Shown piece by piece: positions 8,555 through 17,248 of a stretch of DNA of 64,000 nt (the first letter of the stretch is position 1; each line of letters opens with the position of its first letter). Made by a program: the position numbers and the translations under genes. The DNA is from Micromonospora thermarum (GTDB taxonomy: Bacteria; Actinomycetota; Actinomycetes; Mycobacteriales; Micromonosporaceae). The notes beneath the pieces were generated by a model. The model had not been told where the DNA came from, made no database searches, and saw only the letters and a list, made by a program, of their open reading frames with translations. Location: assembly GCF_012034245.1 (NCBI RefSeq), contig NZ_JAATEO010000007.1:142321-206320 (forward strand), read 5' to 3'.

Positions 8555-8713
8555 ATGGCCCCTGCCCGTCCCGTCCGTCTGCGCCGCCGAGGTCTGCTCG
8601 GCGTGCCGGCGCTGGTGGCCGCCGCCGCGGTCGCCGTCGCCGCCCGGCCGGCGCCCGCGGTCGCCGCGCCGAAGAAGCTCGAGTGCCTCGCCGACCTGCT
8701 CCAGGAGTCCTGA
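8555..8713 (+). CDS. Short ORF encoding a Tat-type signal peptide, coupled to the downstream amidase
   Basis: This ORF encodes 52 residues: a twin-arginine-like n-region (VRLRRRGLL), a hydrophobic Ala/Val core, an AxA cleavage site near ARPAPAVAA, and only about 12 residues of mature peptide ending LECLADLLQES. A strong ribosome site (TGGAGGA, 8544-8550) precedes the ATG. The stop TGA shares its last base with the ATG of the amidase ORF (TGATG, 8711-8715), so that ORF lies in the -1 frame. Possibilities are a secreted micro-peptide with translational coupling, a programmed or accidental frameshift that fuses the signal to the amidase, or a sequencing error. The ORF itself is convincing; its status as a separate gene is uncertain. 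Confidence 0.6.
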   Translation: MAPARPVRLRRRGLLGVPALVAAAAVAVAARPAPAVAAPKKLECLADLLQES

Positions 8714-9675
8714 TGGCGACCATCCCCTGGTTGGCGGACGTGCTGCGGGGCGCAGGAATCCAGGTCGTGACCCACGGCGACTGGCTCAACCGCATGCGGC
8801 CGGGAAGCTTCAGCCCGATCGGCGTGCTCTGGCACCACACGGCCGCGACCTCCAGCGCCACCAACCCGCACCCGGCGCTCAACATCTGCATCAACGGCCG
8901 GTCCGACCTGCCCGGCCCGCTCTGCCAGGCGTTGGTCGACTACCACGGCGTCTTCCACGTCATCTCCGCCGGCCGCTGCAACCACGCCGGCACCGCCCGG
9001 GCGAGCGGACCGATCCCCGCCGGCGACGGCAACACCATGTTGATCGGCTGGGAGATCGACTACAACGGGGTCAACCAGGAGATGACGGCGGCGCAGTACA
9101 ACGCCTCCGTCGCCGCCACCGCCGCCGTGCTCAAGCAGCTGGGCAAGGACGCCAGCTACGCCCGCGGGCACCGGGAGACCAGCACTACCGGCAAGATCGA
9201 CCCGTCCTTCGTCGACCTGAACGTGATGCGCTCCGACGTCGCGGCGAAGATGGCCGGTGGCACGGCGTGGAGCGCCATCGTCGACAACAGCACCGCCGGC
9301 CGGTTCACCGCGAGCGCCAGCTGGGGCGTCTCGTCGTACTCCGCCCAGCGCTACGGGGCCGACTACCGCTACGCCGACCCCGTCGCCGCCAGCGACGCGG
9401 CCTGGTACAAGTTCAACGTCCCGGCGACCGCGAGCTACCGGGTGGAGGCCTGGTGGCCGGCGGTGTCCGGCTACAACGCCGGCACGCCGTACATCATCGC
9501 GACGACGACCGGCAACCAGACCGTCTACGTCGACCAGCGGGTGAACGGCGGGCAGTGGCGCAACCTCGGCACCTTCACCCTCCCGGCGGGCGACGCCAAC
9601 CGGGTGGCGGTGAGCCGGTGGAGCGGTTCCGCCGGATACGTCATCGCCGACGCCGTTCGGCTGACCCGGGTCTGA
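8713..9675 (+). CDS. N-acetylmuramoyl-L-alanine amidase (amidase_2/PGRP type) with golvesin-like C-terminal domain
   Basis: This zinc amidase probably cleaves the MurNAc-L-Ala bond of peptidoglycan. Residues 1-175 form the catalytic domain: WHHTAATSS (zinc His), NHAGTARASG, the central GWEIDYNG, and GHRETSTTGKIDPS. Residues 185-320 match the golvesin C-terminal-like beta-sandwich found on secreted actinobacterial enzymes (AGRFTASASWG through GYVIADAVRLTRV). The ORF has no signal peptide of its own, although a C-terminal domain of this kind normally belongs to exported proteins. The only signal sequence is in the overlapping ORF just upstream (8555-8713), in another frame. It may be a cell-wall hydrolase or a domesticated endolysin. 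Confidence 0.85.
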   Translation: MATIPWLADVLRGAGIQVVTHGDWLNRMRPGSFSPIGVLWHHTAATSSATNPHPALNICINGRSDLPGPLCQALVDYHGVFHVISAGRCNHAGTARASGPIPAGDGNTMLIGWEIDYNGVNQEMTAAQYNASVAATAAVLKQLGKDASYARGHRETSTTGKIDPSFVDLNVMRSDVAAKMAGGTAWSAIVDNSTAGRFTASASWGVSSYSAQRYGADYRYADPVAASDAAWYKFNVPATASYRVEAWWPAVSGYNAGTPYIIATTTGNQTVYVDQRVNGGQWRNLGTFTLPAGDANRVAVSRWSGSAGYVIADAVRLTRV

Positions 9676-9788
9676 CCCCGGGAGGGCCGCGCCGGGAGCG
9701 GCCAGCGGGTGGTGGCCGCGAGTGGGGCGGCGGATGCCGGGTGACATGCCCTAGGGTCGGCGGGCCGGTCCCTCCACGAAGGAGCATC

Positions 9789-10376
9789 GTGATTCGACTC
9801 CGCGGCATCCTGACCGTCGCCGGCGCCGCCGTGGCGGCCACGGCGGCGCTGCCGGCCACCCCCGCCGCCGCCGACACCGTCGACCGGTACGCGCATGCGC
9901 ACTTCGACGGTGCCGGCAGCATGTTCGTCGACGTGCACCGTCCGGCCACCGGCGTCACCACCGTGGACGTCGAGTGGCAGGACAGCACCTGCGGCCCGGT
10001 CGGCGACCTCTACGTGTGCGACAGCGTCTCCCGGCGCGCGTACGACGTCCCGGTCACCCGCTTCGCGTTCTCGCTGAGGGAGGCGAAGCTGGCCGCGACC
10101 GTGCCGTACCAGGAGACCCGTCGGCACTGCGAGTTCGTCGACGAGACCGAGAACTGCACCGAGGAGACCGGCGCCGGCACGACCACGCTGCAAGTGACCT
10201 GGACGGCCATCGCCGAGCCCTACCGCGAGCGGTGGACCGGCGAGGACGGCACCGTCTACATCTCCACCAGGAGCGACACGTCGGTGTCCGGCAGCGGCTT
10301 CGGCAGCACCTACGACGACCCGCCGGGCACCTTCGGCGTGCTGAGCCGGGTCCGGACCATCCCGCCGGCCGCCTGA
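9789..10376 (+). CDS. Small secreted protein of unknown function
   Basis: The GTG at 9789 follows a good ribosome site (GAAGGAG, 9778-9784) and gives a 195-residue protein. Its Sec signal peptide is clear: MIRLRGILTVAGAAVAATAA, with a cut after AAADT. The mature part has four cysteines, in STCGPVGDLYVCDS and RRHCEFVDETENCTEE, suggesting two disulphides, and is otherwise a beta-rich sequence with many Thr and Asp residues. I do not recognise the family. A strong bidirectional terminator follows immediately. Confidence 0.7.
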   Translation: MIRLRGILTVAGAAVAATAALPATPAAADTVDRYAHAHFDGAGSMFVDVHRPATGVTTVDVEWQDSTCGPVGDLYVCDSVSRRAYDVPVTRFAFSLREAKLAATVPYQETRRHCEFVDETENCTEETGAGTTTLQVTWTAIAEPYRERWTGEDGTVYISTRSDTSVSGSGFGSTYDDPPGTFGVLSRVRTIPPAA

Positions 10377-10425
10377 CCACGGGCCGGGGTGCCGCGTCGG
10401 GACGATGCGGCACCCCGGCCCGTGG
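10377..10425. terminator. Bidirectional terminator hairpin
   Basis: A perfect 19-base inverted repeat (CCACGGGCCGGGGTGCCGC, 10377-10395, and its complement at 10407-10425) encloses an 11-base loop. It begins directly after the stop of the secreted-protein gene and ends four bases before the convergent cellulase stop, so it can end both transcripts. No U-tract is present, as is usual in actinobacteria. Confidence 0.85.
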
Positions 10426-10428
10426 GCC

Positions 10429-11565
10429 TCAGGACCGGGTGCAGGCCGCTCCGTTGAGGGTGAAGCTGGTCGGGGAGGAGTACGCCCCGCTCAGCGTCCC
10501 CTGGTAGCCGAAGCTGGCCGTGCCGCCCGGCGCGATCGAGCCGTTCCAGCTCACGTTCCGCGCGGTCACCGACGACCCGCTCTGGGTCACCGTGGCGTTC
10601 CAGGAGTTGGTCACCGTCTGCCCGGCGGGCAGCGTGTACGCGAGCGTCCAGCCGTTGATCGCGCTCGACCCGGTGTTGGTGATCCGCACGTCGGCCGTGA
10701 AGCCGTTGCCCCACGAGTTCGGCGTGTACGTCACCGCGCACCCGCTGCCGCCCGGCGGCGGCGTGGTCGGCGGCGGGGTCGTCGGCGGGGGTGTGGTCGG
10801 GTTGCCGCCGCCGTTGACCGAGGCGGAGAAGTTGGTGACGGCCAGCCCGACACCGCCCTGCCAGGGCTCGAAGCCGGCCTGGATGCTGGTCAGGTACCAC
10901 GAGTTGGTGATCGCGCCCCGGTTGCGGACGTCGTTGATGAAGTCCAGGACGCTGAAGCTGAGACTGCTGATCGCCGACGGCGCCACGTACGAGACGACGT
11001 TGTTGGAGCCGTTGCTGCCCCGCCAGACCTCCCAGGTGCGTCCGGCGAGGCTGGCGGTGCCGACCGGCGACCCGATGGGCTGGATCGAACCCTGGCGGTT
11101 GAGCCAGATCATGATCTCCATCTGGTTCACCCCGTCCCGCTTGGGCGAGGGGTCGAGCCAGATGTCGTACGAGGCGTTGTAGGTCGCCCCGCTGACGTAG
11201 CGGTAGGTGATGCTGCTGTTGGCGCTGCTGATCTGGCTGACCTGGATGGGCAGGTTGGTGCCGGGGGAGCAGTTCGTGTAGTGGCAGCCGATGAAGATCG
11301 ACGGGTACGCCGTCGGCGCGCCGTTGGTGGGGTTGCTGCCGTCCTGCCTGGTGATCTCGAAGCCGGTGTCGGTGACGGTGATGCACTGCTGGGCGCTGGT
11401 GCCCCAGCGGTTGTTCTGCACCACGTACCGGCCCTGGATGGTGGTCGAGCCGTACTGCTCGCAGATCTGGGTGTCGGCGGAGGCGGTGCCGCCGAGGGCC
11501 ACGGCGACGATCGACCCGGCGGCCAGCAGGGTCGCGGCCGCGAGGGCCCGGAGTGGACGTTTCAT
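10429..11565 (-). CDS. Secreted endoglucanase, GH12 catalytic domain plus CBM2
   Basis: This exported beta-1,4-glucanase (378 residues) attacks cellulose. A signal peptide (MKRPLRALAAATLLAAGSIV, cut near ASADT) leads to a GH12 domain at about residues 32-255, with the family's NNRWGTSAQQCITVTDTGF start, the catalytic-Glu strand NQMEIMIWLN and FEPWQGG near its end. A Pro/Thr linker (TTPPPTTPPPTTPPP) connects to a C-terminal CBM2 cellulose-binding module (about 275-378). That module starts GCAVTYTPNSWGNGF and ends NGAACTRS, with the Cys pair at its ends. The ATG follows TGAGGAGCACC. A CebR-type operator lies about 60 bases upstream, so induction by cellobiose is likely. Confidence 0.93.
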   Translation of the reverse strand: MKRPLRALAAATLLAAGSIVAVALGGTASADTQICEQYGSTTIQGRYVVQNNRWGTSAQQCITVTDTGFEITRQDGSNPTNGAPTAYPSIFIGCHYTNCSPGTNLPIQVSQISSANSSITYRYVSGATYNASYDIWLDPSPKRDGVNQMEIMIWLNRQGSIQPIGSPVGTASLAGRTWEVWRGSNGSNNVVSYVAPSAISSLSFSVLDFINDVRNRGAITNSWYLTSIQAGFEPWQGGVGLAVTNFSASVNGGGNPTTPPPTTPPPTTPPPGGSGCAVTYTPNSWGNGFTADVRITNTGSSAINGWTLAYTLPAGQTVTNSWNATVTQSGSSVTARNVSWNGSIAPGGTASFGYQGTLSGAYSSPTSFTLNGAACTRS

Positions 11566-11625
11566 GGTGCTCCTCAGTCGTCGCCGCCGGGTGGCGCCGG
11601 GCGGGTGGTGGGTCACGGGCGGGTT

Positions 11626-11639
11626 CGGGAGCGCTCCCA
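11626..11639. promoter_or_regulatory. CebR-type operator upstream of the GH12 cellulase gene
   Basis: The sequence CGGGAGCGCTCCCA contains the perfect palindrome GGGAGCGCTCCC (11627-11638). It differs in one base from TGGGAGCGCTCCCA, the established operator of the LacI-family cellobiose repressor CebR in Streptomyces and relatives. Its place 61 bases upstream of the cellulase start is where a repressor would block the promoter. The cebR gene itself is not in the window. Confidence 0.88.
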
Positions 11640-11877
11640 CGCTAGTCGACACATTTACATCTCTGAAACCCTTGCGCAACAGGATGGGGGTATTAAGACG
11701 GAAAGTGAGGTTTGTCACGTGAGCGACGAGCGGCCCGCTGGTGGATCGTCCGGGCAACCGGCGCGCGCGGAAAGGGGTTGCCCCGAGGGGACCGATCGAC
11801 TCTGGTGTGCGTCGATTGCGCCGAGTAGTGTCTTGCCTCCAACGCGTGCCGAACCCCCTCCGGAGGCGTACACCACC

Positions 11878-12984
11878 ATGGGTGGCTCCCCCCTGCGCAT
11901 CCTCGTCGTCGGCGCGGGCATCGCCGGCCTCGCCGTGGCCCGGGCGCTGCGGATGGCAGGCTTCCGGCCCGACGTCACCGAGAAGCTCCCCGCCGGCGAA
12001 CTCCCGGACACCGGTCTCTACCTGCCCGGCAACGCCGCGCGGGCGCTGCGCCGGCTCGACCTCGACGGGCCGGTCCGGCCCCTCGGGCAGGTGATCCACC
12101 GGCAGTACTTCCTCGACGCCTCGGGCACGCCGCTCTGCGAGGTCGACCTCGACACGCTGTGGGCCGGCGTCGGGGAGTGCCGGGCGCTGCTCCGGGCCGA
12201 GCTGCACCGGGTGCTGCTCACCGGCGCCGGGGGCGCTGTGCGGCACGGCGCCGAGATCCGCGGCATCGACCTGCTGCCGCGGAGCGTCGGCGTCACGTTC
12301 GTCGACGGCACCGCCACCGAGTACGACCTGGTGATCGGCGCGGACGGGCCCCGCTCCTCGATCCGTACGCTCGCCTCACTCGGGGGCCCGCCGCGCCCCA
12401 CCGGGCAGGTGGTGTACCGCGGCGTGGTGCGGGACGGGCCGCCCGTCCGCGAGTGGACCGCGCTGCTCGGGCAGCGGGCCGGTTTCCTGATCATCCCCAT
12501 CGGGGCCGGGCGGCTGCACTGCTACGCGGACGAGACGGGCACCGAGGCGCCGGTCGACGCGGTGGCCCGGCTGCGGGAGCTCTTCGGCGACTACGGCGGT
12601 CCCGTGCCCGAGGTGCTGGACTGCCTGGACCACGTGCACGTCGGCGTCACCGACGAGGTCGAGCTGGGCCGGTGGCATCGGGGACGGGTGCTGCTGGTCG
12701 GTGACGCCGCGCACGCCACCGCACCGACTCTCTCCCAGGGCGCGGCGATGGCGCTGGAGGACGCCGTCGTGCTCGCCGAGTCGCTGAAGGCGGCCGGCAG
12801 CGTCGAGGCGGCGCTGACGGCGTACGAGAGTCGTCGTCGTCCGCGTACCCGATGGGTGCGGGACCGGACCCGGGACCGCAACCGGACCCGCGACGTGCCG
12901 CCCGCGCTGCGCGATCCGCTGCTGCGCGGGCGCGGCGGACGCATCTTCGGCGAGCACTACCGGCTGCTGCTGGGGCCCCTGTGA
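11878..12984 (+). CDS. FAD-dependent monooxygenase (PHBH/UbiH-like)
   Basis: This 368-residue group A flavoprotein monooxygenase carries all three cofactor motifs: the dinucleotide-binding [16 protein letters not shown] near residue 10, the DG motif [12 protein letters not shown] near 150, and the GD motif [20 protein letters not shown] near 275. These enzymes hydroxylate aromatic or polyketide substrates with NAD(P)H and oxygen. The ATG at 11878 follows CGGAGG at 11861-11866. It stands alone between the cellulase and cytochrome oxidase genes, so no pathway can be inferred. The C-terminus is Arg-rich ([20 protein letters not shown]). Confidence 0.87.
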   Translation: MGGSPLRILVVGAGIAGLAVARALRMAGFRPDVTEKLPAGELPDTGLYLPGNAARALRRLDLDGPVRPLGQVIHRQYFLDASGTPLCEVDLDTLWAGVGECRALLRAELHRVLLTGAGGAVRHGAEIRGIDLLPRSVGVTFVDGTATEYDLVIGADGPRSSIRTLASLGGPPRPTGQVVYRGVVRDGPPVREWTALLGQRAGFLIIPIGAGRLHCYADETGTEAPVDAVARLRELFGDYGGPVPEVLDCLDHVHVGVTDEVELGRWHRGRVLLVGDAAHATAPTLSQGAAMALEDAVVLAESLKAAGSVEAALTAYESRRRPRTRWVRDRTRDRNRTRDVPPALRDPLLRGRGGRIFGEHYRLLLGPL

Positions 12985-13159
12985 CGGCAGCCGGGGCCGT
13001 TCCCGGTGGGCGCGGGCGCGGTCCGGCGTGCCGGGTGGCGCAGGTTACCCGACCACCCCACGCGGCGCTGCCACCTGCCGGGGACTATCCTCCTTGCGGA
13101 TGACGGCCCGCAGACAACAACGCGTGCCGAGCGGGACAACCCAGAACCGGAGGCCACTC

Positions 13160-14920
13160 GTGACCACCGTCGCACCCAAGCCGGTCGTGACCCGGCCCTG
13201 GCCGGTCCGAGCACCGGTCAAGGGGTCGGCCATCGCGCGGCTGCTGCGGACCACGGACGCGAAGCAGATCGGGATCATGTACATGGTCACCGCGTTCGCG
13301 TTCTTCATGATCGGCGGCCTGATGGCCCTGATCATGCGGGCCGAGCTGGCCCGGCCCGGGCTGCAGTTCCTGTCGCCCGAGCAGTACAACCAGCTCTTCA
13401 CCATGCACGGCACGATCATGCTGCTGTTCTTCGCGACGCCGATCGTGTTCGCCTTCGCGAACTACATCGTGCCGATCCAGATCGGCGCGCCGGACGTCTC
13501 CTTCCCGCGACTGAACAGCTTCGCCTACTGGCTCTACCTGTTCGGTGGGTCGATGGCGACGCTGGGCTTCATCACGCCGGGTGGCGCCGCGGACTTCGGC
13601 TGGTTCGCCTACACGCCGCTGAGCAGCGTCGAGCACTCGCCGGGCGTCGGCGCGAACATGTGGATCGTCGGCCTGGCCATCTCCGGTCTGGGCACCATCC
13701 TCGGCGCGGTCAACATGATCACGACGATCCTGACCCTGCGCGCGCCCGGCATGACCATGTTCCGGATGCCGATCTTCACCTGGAACATCCTGGTCACCAG
13801 CCTGCTGGCGATCCTGGTCTTCCCGCTGCTGGCCGCCGCGCTGTTCGCGCTCGCCGCCGACCGCCTGATGGGCGCCCACGTGTACGACCCGGCGACCGGC
13901 GGGCCGATGCTGTGGCAGCACCTGTTCTGGTTCTTCGGCCACCCCGAGGTGTACATCGTCGCGCTGCCGTTCTTCGGCATCGTCTCCGAGGTCATCCCGG
14001 TCTTCTCCCGCAAGCCGATCTTCGGCTACAAGGGCCTGGTCGCCGCGACCATCGCCATCGCCGCCCTGTCGATGAGCGTGTGGGCGCACCACATGTTCGC
14101 CACCGGCCAGGTGCTGCTGCCGTTCTTCAGCTTCCTGAGCTTCCTGATCGCCGTCCCCACTGGCATGAAGTTCTTCAACTGGATCGGCACCATGTGGCGG
14201 GGCCAGATCAGCTTCGAGTCGCCGATGCTGTTCTCGATCGGCTTCCTCGTCACGTTCCTCTTCGGCGGTCTCACCGGCGTGCTGCTGGCCAGCCCTCCGC
14301 TGGACTTCCACGTGTCCGACTCGTACTTCGTGGTGGCCCACTTCCACTACGTGCTCTTCGGCACGATCGTGTTCGCGGTGTTCGCCGGCATCTACTTCTG
14401 GTTCCCGAAGATGTTCGGCCGGATGCTCGATGAGCGCCTCGCCAAGGTGCACTTCTGGCTCACCATGATCGGCTTCCACACCACGTTCCTGGTGCAGCAC
14501 TGGCTGGGCAACGAGGGCATGCCGCGGCGGTACGCGGACTACCTGCCGACCGACGGCTTCACCACGCTGAACATGATCTCCACGATCGGCGCGTTCATCA
14601 CCGGTATCTCGACCCTGCCGTTCATCTACAACTGCTGGAAGTCGTACAAGGCCGGCCCGGTGGTCGAGGTCGAGGACCCGTGGGGCCACGGCAACTCGCT
14701 GGAGTGGGCGACCACCTCGCCGCCTCCGCTGCGGAACTTCGACCGGATGCCGCGGATCCGCTCCGAGCGGCCGGCGTTCGACTACAAGTTCCCGGAGCTG
14801 GCCGCCGGTGGCCAGTCGCTGGCCGGCCCGCCGGAGGGCGGCGCCAAGCCGCTGACCAGCGAGTCCGACGGTGGCGCCAGCTACCAGGAGGACGTCGCGA
14901 GCGACATCGACCGCCGCTGA
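13160..14920 (+). CDS. ctaD: Cytochrome c oxidase subunit I (aa3 type)
   Basis: This is the catalytic subunit of the terminal oxidase, a 586-residue membrane protein with about twelve helices that holds heme a and the heme a3-CuB centre. Visible ligands are the heme a His in [10 protein letters not shown], the CuB His-Tyr crosslink region in [16 protein letters not shown], the CuB His pair in WAHHMFATG, and the heme His residues in [11 protein letters not shown]. The cytoplasmic C-terminus is extended and hydrophilic, as in other actinobacteria. A GTG at 13160 is preferred because CCGGAGG at 13147-13153 precedes it at good spacing; the frame is open further upstream. Other oxidase subunits are not adjacent. 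A hairpin terminator follows. Confidence 0.96.
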   Translation: MTTVAPKPVVTRPWPVRAPVKGSAIARLLRTTDAKQIGIMYMVTAFAFFMIGGLMALIMRAELARPGLQFLSPEQYNQLFTMHGTIMLLFFATPIVFAFANYIVPIQIGAPDVSFPRLNSFAYWLYLFGGSMATLGFITPGGAADFGWFAYTPLSSVEHSPGVGANMWIVGLAISGLGTILGAVNMITTILTLRAPGMTMFRMPIFTWNILVTSLLAILVFPLLAAALFALAADRLMGAHVYDPATGGPMLWQHLFWFFGHPEVYIVALPFFGIVSEVIPVFSRKPIFGYKGLVAATIAIAALSMSVWAHHMFATGQVLLPFFSFLSFLIAVPTGMKFFNWIGTMWRGQISFESPMLFSIGFLVTFLFGGLTGVLLASPPLDFHVSDSYFVVAHFHYVLFGTIVFAVFAGIYFWFPKMFGRMLDERLAKVHFWLTMIGFHTTFLVQHWLGNEGMPRRYADYLPTDGFTTLNMISTIGAFITGISTLPFIYNCWKSYKAGPVVEVEDPWGHGNSLEWATTSPPPLRNFDRMPRIRSERPAFDYKFPELAAGGQSLAGPPEGGAKPLTSESDGGASYQEDVASDIDRR

Positions 14921-14937
14921 CGGTCCGCGTCTCGCAC

Positions 14938-14977
14938 GACGGGCGCCGCCCCCGGGGATCCGGGCGCGGCGCCCGTC
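14938..14977 (+). terminator. Terminator hairpin after ctaD
   Basis: The 12-base arms GACGGGCGCCGC (14938-14949) and GCGGCGCCCGTC (14966-14977) pair perfectly, with a further CCCGG/CCGGG inner stem after one mismatch. The hairpin starts 18 bases after the ctaD stop. Confidence 0.8.
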
Positions 14978-15019
14978 GCCGTTCCCGTGGCGGTGCGGGC
15001 TGAACGGGGCCGCCGGGAG

Positions 15020-15096
15020 TGATCCACTCGGCTTCCGTGAAGTCGGGCCATCGTCCGCACTTGGATACCGCGACTTCAAGGATATCGAGTGGATCA
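15020..15096. repeat. Long imperfect inverted repeat (REP-like element)
   Basis: Two 26-base arms (15020-15045 starting TGATCCACTCGGCTTCC, and 15071-15096 ending CGAGTGGATCA) are complementary at 22 of 26 positions around a 25-base spacer. The element is less GC-rich than its surroundings, lies in a 453-base gap between ctaD and the MFS gene, and is separate from the ctaD terminator. I believe similar arms occur in other Micromonospora intergenic regions, but this is memory and not a search. A small palindrome GATGCCG-G-CGGCATC follows at 15147-15161. Confidence 0.65.
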
Positions 15097-15249
15097 GTCC
15101 ACCCCGTGACGGCGGCATGGGGGTGATCCGGGGTCAGGGAAACCGCGATGCCGGCGGCATCGAGTTGACCAATGCGGCCGTCCGGTGGATCACGACCCGA
15201 TGTCGGGCGACCCGGGCCCGGCACCCCGGGCCGGGCGACCCGCCCGCAT

Positions 15250-15269
15250 GCCCGCCTGCGCTGGCGGGC
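15250..15269 (-). terminator. Possible terminator of the MFS/pnc operon
   Basis: A short hairpin, GCCCGCC-TGCGCT-GGCGGGC, has a perfect 7-base stem and lies about 105 bases past the stop of the minus-strand MFS gene. The rest of the gap 14978-15373 holds the inverted repeat at 15020 and nothing else I can recognise. Confidence 0.45.
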
Positions 15270-15373
15270 GTGAGCACAACCAGCCCGGTCGCGCGGTCCG
15301 CCGCCTGCACACCCGCCCCTGGCACCAGACCGCTCGCATCCGCGCCGGGCGGGGCCAGGGGGGCGGTCGCCGG

Positions 15374-16591
15374 TCAGGCGGCGGCGAGTTCGGGCTCCGG
15401 CTCGGGCGTGGCCTCGGCGGCCTCGGCGGCCCGGCGGCGCAGCTCGACCGGGAGCACGGCCAGGGCGACCAGCGCGCCGATGGCGCCGGTGACCGCGAAG
15501 CCCCAGGCGGGCGCGGACGCGTCGATGACCGCCCCGGCCAGCGGTGCGCCGACCGCGATGCCGATCGTGATGGCCGAACCGTGCAGGCCCATCGCCTCGC
15601 CGCGCGCCCCGGCGGGTGCCAGCCGGCTGACCTCGTCCGAGGTGGCGGCGATGGTCGGCGCGCACAGCAGCCCGGCCGGGATCAGCGCCAGGCAGAGCAA
15701 CCACCAGTGGGAGCCGCCCAGCCCCACCGGGATGGTGGCGACGCTGAGCGCCGCCATCAGCGCGAGCGGGGACCAGGAGCGGGTGACCGCGCCGTACGCG
15801 AAGCCGCCGACCAGCGAGGCGACCGCCCACATGGCGAGCACCACCCCGGTGTAGCCGACCTCGCCGCCGTCCCGCAGCACCGCGATCACGGCCACGTCGG
15901 TGCCGCCCAGTACGAGGGTGGCGGCGGTGCTCGCGGCGAGTACGGCGAGCATCCGCGGCGTGAGCCATTCGCGCCGGGCCACCTTCCGCTGCGGCCCGAC
16001 CGCCTCGCCGGCGCCGCGTACCGGGGGATTGAGCAGCCAGAGCCCGGCGCCGGCGGCGACGATGCCGGCGCCCACCAGGTAGAGGGTGGTCCGGGCGGAG
16101 ATGGCGGTGACCGCGACCGTGGCGAGCGCGGGGCCGACCATGAACGACAGCTCCACCGACATCGAGTCCAGCGCGTACGCGGGACGGCGCCGGTCCGGCG
16201 GGACCAGGGCCGCGATGGACTGCCGGATCACCGAGAAGATCGGCAGCGCCAGCGAGCCGGCGAGGAAAGCGGCCGGCAGGAGCAGCGCGTACGACAGCAT
16301 CGGCGCGGTGGACCAGAAGACCGCCTCGGCGACGCCGGTCAGCACGAGCACCGGGCGCAGGCCCCGCCGGTCCACCAGACGCCCGAGCAGCGGGCCGCCG
16401 ATGGCCGCGCCGACGGTGATCGCGGCGCCGACCAGCCCGGCGGCGCCGTACCCCCGGCCGAGGTCCTCGACGACGAAGAAGGTCAGCGTCACCCCGGTCG
16501 CGGTGAGCGGGACCCGGGCGAGGACCGCCACCAGCAGCAGCGACCGGAGACCGGGCAGGGCGAGCGCCTCCCGGTAAGCCTTGATGTTCAC
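15374..16591 (-). CDS. MFS transporter (drug-efflux-like)
   Basis: This integral membrane permease of the major facilitator superfamily has about twelve predicted helices, for example SLLLVAVLARVPLTATGVTL near the start and VGAAITVGAAIGGPLLG in the next helices. The loop after helix 2 carries the family A-motif variant GRLVDRRGLRP. The Ala/Glu-rich C-terminus is cytoplasmic. Relatives are annotated as proton-driven exporters of small molecules, but no substrate can be read from sequence. The GTG at 16591 is chosen because GGAGG lies eleven bases before it; ATGs at 16615 and 16636 are alternatives. It follows pncA on the same strand after a 64-base gap and may share its transcript. Confidence 0.85.
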   Translation of the reverse strand: MNIKAYREALALPGLRSLLLVAVLARVPLTATGVTLTFFVVEDLGRGYGAAGLVGAAITVGAAIGGPLLGRLVDRRGLRPVLVLTGVAEAVFWSTAPMLSYALLLPAAFLAGSLALPIFSVIRQSIAALVPPDRRRPAYALDSMSVELSFMVGPALATVAVTAISARTTLYLVGAGIVAAGAGLWLLNPPVRGAGEAVGPQRKVARREWLTPRMLAVLAASTAATLVLGGTDVAVIAVLRDGGEVGYTGVVLAMWAVASLVGGFAYGAVTRSWSPLALMAALSVATIPVGLGGSHWWLLCLALIPAGLLCAPTIAATSDEVSRLAPAGARGEAMGLHGSAITIGIAVGAPLAGAVIDASAPAWGFAVTGAIGALVALAVLPVELRRRAAEAAEATPEPEPELAAA

Positions 16592-16655
16592 GACGGTCCG
16601 TACCTCCGCGGACATCCTCGGCCGGGGGTACGACAACCGCCAAAGATTTACCGGG

Positions 16656-17237
16656 TCATGCGGCCCTGATCACAGGCTTTCCCCGGGTGGTGATCCCGGC
16701 GCCCTCGAACGCGCGCAGCGCCACGTCGGTCGTGTCCGGGGCGACACCGGCGGTCAGGTCCAGCAGCACCGTGGTGTCGAACCCCTCCTCGAAGGCGTCC
16801 ACGGCGGTGGCGCGGACGCAGTGGTCGGTGGCGATCCCCACGATCTCCACCCGGTCGACGTCGTGCCGCCGCAGCCAGTCGGCGAGGCACTCGCCGCCGT
16901 CGGTGTGCCCCTCGAAGCCGGAGTACGCGGCCGCGTGCTCGCCCTTGTGGAAGATCGCCTCGATCCGGTCGGTGGCGAGGTCGGGGTGGAACTCCGAACC
17001 GGGGGTGCCCACCACGCAGTGCCGGGGCCACGTGTCGACGAAGTCCGGTGGATCGCCGAAGTGGGAGCCCGGGTCGACGTGGTAGTCCTTCGTGGCGACC
17101 ACGTGGTCCCAGCGGTTCGGCTCGGTGGCGAGCAGCCGGCTGATGCCGGCCGCGACGGCGGCCCCGCCTCCGACGGCCAGCGAGCCGCCCTCGCAGAAGT
17201 CGTTCTGCACGTCCACGATGATCAACGCGTTGCCCAT
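16656..17237 (-). CDS. pncA: Nicotinamidase
   Basis: The enzyme hydrolyses nicotinamide to nicotinate for NAD salvage (and in mycobacteria activates pyrazinamide). The isochorismatase-fold catalytic triad is complete: D9 in IIVDVQNDFCEGG, K98 in IFHKGEH and C140 in GIATDHCVRATA. The metal site D51, H53 and H59 matches the M. tuberculosis enzyme. It has 193 residues. The ATG at 17237 is preferred over an upstream in-frame ATG because AAGGGA stands seven bases before it and the N-terminus then matches the family. It starts 11 bases after the pncB stop, so the two salvage steps are co-transcribed. Confidence 0.93.
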   Translation of the reverse strand: MGNALIIVDVQNDFCEGGSLAVGGGAAVAAGISRLLATEPNRWDHVVATKDYHVDPGSHFGDPPDFVDTWPRHCVVGTPGSEFHPDLATDRIEAIFHKGEHAAAYSGFEGHTDGGECLADWLRRHDVDRVEIVGIATDHCVRATAVDAFEEGFDTTVLLDLTAGVAPDTTDVALRAFEGAGITTRGKPVIRAA

Positions 17238-17248
17238 GTGACGTCCCT

